From Bacteroidota bacterium (lineage in GTDB: Bacteria > Bacteroidota > Ignavibacteria > T3Sed10-11), in assembly GCA_007128495.1 (NCBI GenBank), contig SKXH01000090.1, positions 1 to 7,716 of the forward strand: a DNA stretch of 7,716 nucleotides, in the 5' to 3' direction. A program made the position numbers and the translations under genes. This document shows positions 5,726-7,716 of the stretch, piece after piece. The stretch's first letter is position 1. The number at the start of each line of letters is the position of its first letter. The notes under the pieces are model-generated. The model was not told where the DNA came from. It ran no database searches and saw only the letters and a list, made by a program, of their open reading frames with translations.

Positions 5726-7716
5726 TTATCGTATGTGCACTATACGTTCGTATGTTGTGTTATTTCCGGCTCTGTCGGCTACCGATATCGAAAGATCATA
5801 CTCTCCCGGTGCCAGCGGTTCACGTGTTCGATAAATTACCATTGATAGATCCGGATCATACCGTCCGATGAGCCGGTCATTGTTTAATTTAATAGAAAGC
5901 GAAGAATGATCGATTCCGGATTCTTCATCATCTACTCTGAAACGCAATCGCATATTGCGATTCCCGTCGACGATTACATTGCTGATTGACGGGGCCGTCG
6001 TGTCGACGGCGACTTTGACGTCGTTGAGCATACTGCGAGTTCTACTCGATAGGGAGTGGATCTCCGGGTCGCGTGCGCTATTGGCAGCGCTCCATCGTGA
6101 TCGTGACCGTGTATATATAACGCTTCTCTCAAACGGTTCGAGGTCATCCGGTGCCCGGATTGTATACCGTATTCCCTCATCGAGAACTGAACTCGTCGAG
6201 TTAAAGGAATAGTAGTAATGATCCTCATTCTCGATCCGATCGATGGTAAAATATACAGGATAATATACCGCACCCTCATCGTATGCAAGCCGCAGCTTAC
6301 CCCCGTCAAGCAGTAATTCTCCTTTATCCTCCGGACGAATCGAATATACTGTTTCGGTATAGGTGTAAACCGTGTCGTTATAAACGTAGTAAAAGTGTAA
6401 ATTCGATTCCGATGATGGTTGTAATTTCAGTCGCCCTTGATGCGTGTATCCCCGGTCTTGAACAAAAGGTACTGTATGTCTGGTGCTGCCCTGTTTAATG
6501 ACAAGTGACGTGGAGGTATCGACATATTCCGGGTGTGTTATATTGATAATCAGCATATCCCGGTAAAGCTCGTTTGTAATCTCAAGCTCACTCTCGGTTA
6601 TCAGTCTATGCGGTTTGTTATCGAGTCTCGGACTGACTGCCGGTTTATTCTCTGTTGCCGGTGAATTATCGACTGCCAGTGAGCCGGTTAATGTTGAAAT
6701 ATTACCCGCAAAGTCGTATGCGTTAATGGTGAAATTATAAGTGTCCTGCTCGAGCTCTATTGTCCGTAGCAATCCGCTTCCGTGTTCACGGCGTCCGTAA
6801 AGGGGGAGTACATTACCTTCTTCAATGAATAATTTCTGGAATCGCCCCCGTCCGGTATTTAATAAATGGTGATCATAATGGAGCCGTATTTGATGGCGGT
6901 GTCTCATAGGGATCCTGTCGTATTGTACCGAGTAATAAAGACTATCCTCTATGAAAAATTCCATTGAATAAATTCCGTGTCTATACCACGTATCGTTGTT
7001 TCGATCGTGTACATCGGCTGCAAGACCAACCGTGCCGGAAACTCTGACCGGGTTGCGAATTACATATTCACCCGGATTTATAGCAATTGCAGGGATGGTT
7101 ACCGGTGTTATTCGATCGTTTACGAATGCCGCCGCGTCGACGGGGATAGCAGCCAGCCGGTTAAAGATAGGAGGCATCCGGTCGTTTATTGCGATATCGT
7201 TCGAGAATTTCGGATTCAAAGGGTTATTGTTTACGTCCCGGATTTCAAAATGTATATGCGGTGGTCCCGAACCGGTGCTGCCCGAACGGGCAATGAGATC
7301 TCCCTGTTTGTATGTAAATTCATCCGGCTCAAATTGCATCGTGACGTTATATCGTCCCACATCATTTTGATATGCATACACTCTCTCTTCAATAGGATCA
7401 TCAAAAGAATCAAGATGAGCGTAGAGCGTGGCATATCCGTCGGGGTGGCGCATCAGAATATACTTTCCGTAACCGAACGGCGAAACGCCGATCTGTTCGA
7501 TGTATCCGTCCTGAGAGGCAAAAACAGGCGCCCCGATTTGTCCCCGGGTACTGATATCAATACCTGCGTGAAAATGTGTCGACCTGAATTCGCCGAAAGC
7601 CGATGTAAGCGTTCTTGTTACATCGGTCGGCCAGATATAATCGTCTATTTGTATCTCGAGTGAATCATACGGACTATAAATGTCGTTAATTGTCGGCGGC
7701 CGCCAAGTAGATTCAG
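5726..7716 (-). CDS. M23 family zinc metallopeptidase with C-terminal Ig-like region, 5'-truncated
   Basis: The frame stays open to the right edge of the window, giving 662 visible residues; an internal Met codon at 7453 lies inside the catalytic domain and is not the start. Residues about 36-165 are an M23 (LytM/lysostaphin-type) domain with all expected zinc ligands and active-site His: His49 and Asp53 in HFHAGID, His100 in TLYAHLDSF, and His153/His155 in GPPHIHFEIRD. M23 enzymes cut peptide cross-bridges in peptidoglycan, so an envelope location is expected; the signal peptide lies outside the window. About 500 residues follow with beta-strand character. They include Ig-like blocks ending in YDFAGN (about 334-338) and a last domain at 569-662 that starts with VDTTAPSISNV and ends with SVADRAGNNTTY. 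No C-terminal sorting signal is visible. It is the first visible gene of the minus-strand run. The substrate is unknown. Confidence 0.93.
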   Translation of the reverse strand, partial: ESTWRPPTINDIYSPYDSLEIQIDDYIWPTDVTRTLTSAFGEFRSTHFHAGIDISTRGQIGAPVFASQDGYIEQIGVSPFGYGKYILMRHPDGYATLYAHLDSFDDPIEERVYAYQNDVGRYNVTMQFEPDEFTYKQGDLIARSGSTGSGPPHIHFEIRDVNNNPLNPKFSNDIAINDRMPPIFNRLAAIPVDAAAFVNDRITPVTIPAIAINPGEYVIRNPVRVSGTVGLAADVHDRNNDTWYRHGIYSMEFFIEDSLYYSVQYDRIPMRHRHQIRLHYDHHLLNTGRGRFQKLFIEEGNVLPLYGRREHGSGLLRTIELEQDTYNFTINAYDFAGNISTLTGSLAVDNSPATENKPAVSPRLDNKPHRLITESELEITNELYRDMLIINITHPEYVDTSTSLVIKQGSTRHTVPFVQDRGYTHQGRLKLQPSSESNLHFYYVYNDTVYTYTETVYSIRPEDKGELLLDGGKLRLAYDEGAVYYPVYFTIDRIENEDHYYYSFNSTSSVLDEGIRYTIRAPDDLEPFERSVIYTRSRSRWSAANSARDPEIHSLSSRTRSMLNDVKVAVDTTAPSISNVIVDGNRNMRLRFRVDDEESGIDHSSLSIKLNNDRLIGRYDPDLSMVIYRTREPLAPGEYDLSISVADRAGNNTTYERIVHIR

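Larger units (their letters stand above)
997..7716 (-). other. Putative operon: M23 peptidase, valS, deoC, two SPOR lipoproteins
   Basis: Five genes run in the same direction with gaps of 25, 36, 43 and 8 bp and no obvious terminator between them. I saw no convincing promoter in the gaps, though Bacteroidota-type promoters are hard to recognise by eye. Co-transcription is inferred from spacing only, and internal promoters are possible. The 5' end of the unit is beyond the right edge. Confidence 0.5.

Noticed and set aside
5994..6010. Perfect 7-bp inverted repeat with a 3-nt loop (GCCGTCG / CGACGGC)
   Set aside because: It lies inside the M23 gene at the codons for VAVDTTAP, far from any gene end, with no U tract. 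Most simply explained by codon choice.
6977..7663. A 228-residue open frame on the plus strand, antisense to the M23 gene
   Set aside because: The minus strand here encodes the M23 catalytic domain with all its zinc ligands. The antisense product is rich in Arg, Cys and Ile and shows no recognisable domain, so it is a frame shadow.
1..7716. Search for a mobile element, CRISPR array, toxin-antitoxin, defence or biosynthetic system
   Set aside because: Nearly all bases are taken by six recognisable genes with normal spacing. I saw no direct-repeat array, transposase, integrase, attachment site or RNA gene, and no gap long enough to hide one.

Overview
The window is a compact, almost wholly coding stretch of a Gram-negative chromosome, most likely from the Bacteroidota/Balneolota/Rhodothermota side of the FCB group. 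The pointers are two short SPOR-domain lipoproteins with lipoboxes ending in AGC, a secreted protein with bacterial Ig-like (Big_5 type) domains, weak or variable Shine-Dalgarno sequences, and a deoxyribose-phosphate aldolase with a long N-terminal extension. The phylum is inferred from protein character, not proven. Several proteins are strongly acidic, which would suit a saline habitat but does not show one.

Layout. Bases 1-981 (+) hold the 3' part of a gene for an Ig-like-domain surface or periplasmic protein. After a 15-bp convergent gap, everything from 997 to the right edge lies on the minus strand. In transcription order these are a 5'-truncated M23 zinc metallopeptidase with a long beta-rich C-terminal region (5726-7716), valyl-tRNA synthetase valS (3028-5700), deoxyribose-phosphate aldolase deoC (2122-2991), a SPOR lipoprotein of 154 residues (1614-2078) and a second SPOR lipoprotein of about 202 residues (997-1605). 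Gaps between them are 25, 36, 43 and 8 bp, so one polycistronic message is plausible. No stretch over 300 bases lacks a gene, and I saw no tRNA, rRNA, CRISPR, insertion sequence or phage gene.

Function. The minus-strand cluster mixes cell-envelope work (M23 peptidoglycan hydrolase family, two probable peptidoglycan-binding lipoproteins) with housekeeping enzymes (tRNA charging, deoxyribose salvage). The envelope genes could work together, and valS and deoC probably only share the transcript. I found no new multi-gene system. The points most worth a second look are in the DeoC N-terminal extension (an amphipathic helix, a Cys/His cluster and an echo of the enzyme's own C-terminal phosphate-site motif), the M23-first architecture of the peptidase, and the SPOR lipoprotein pair.
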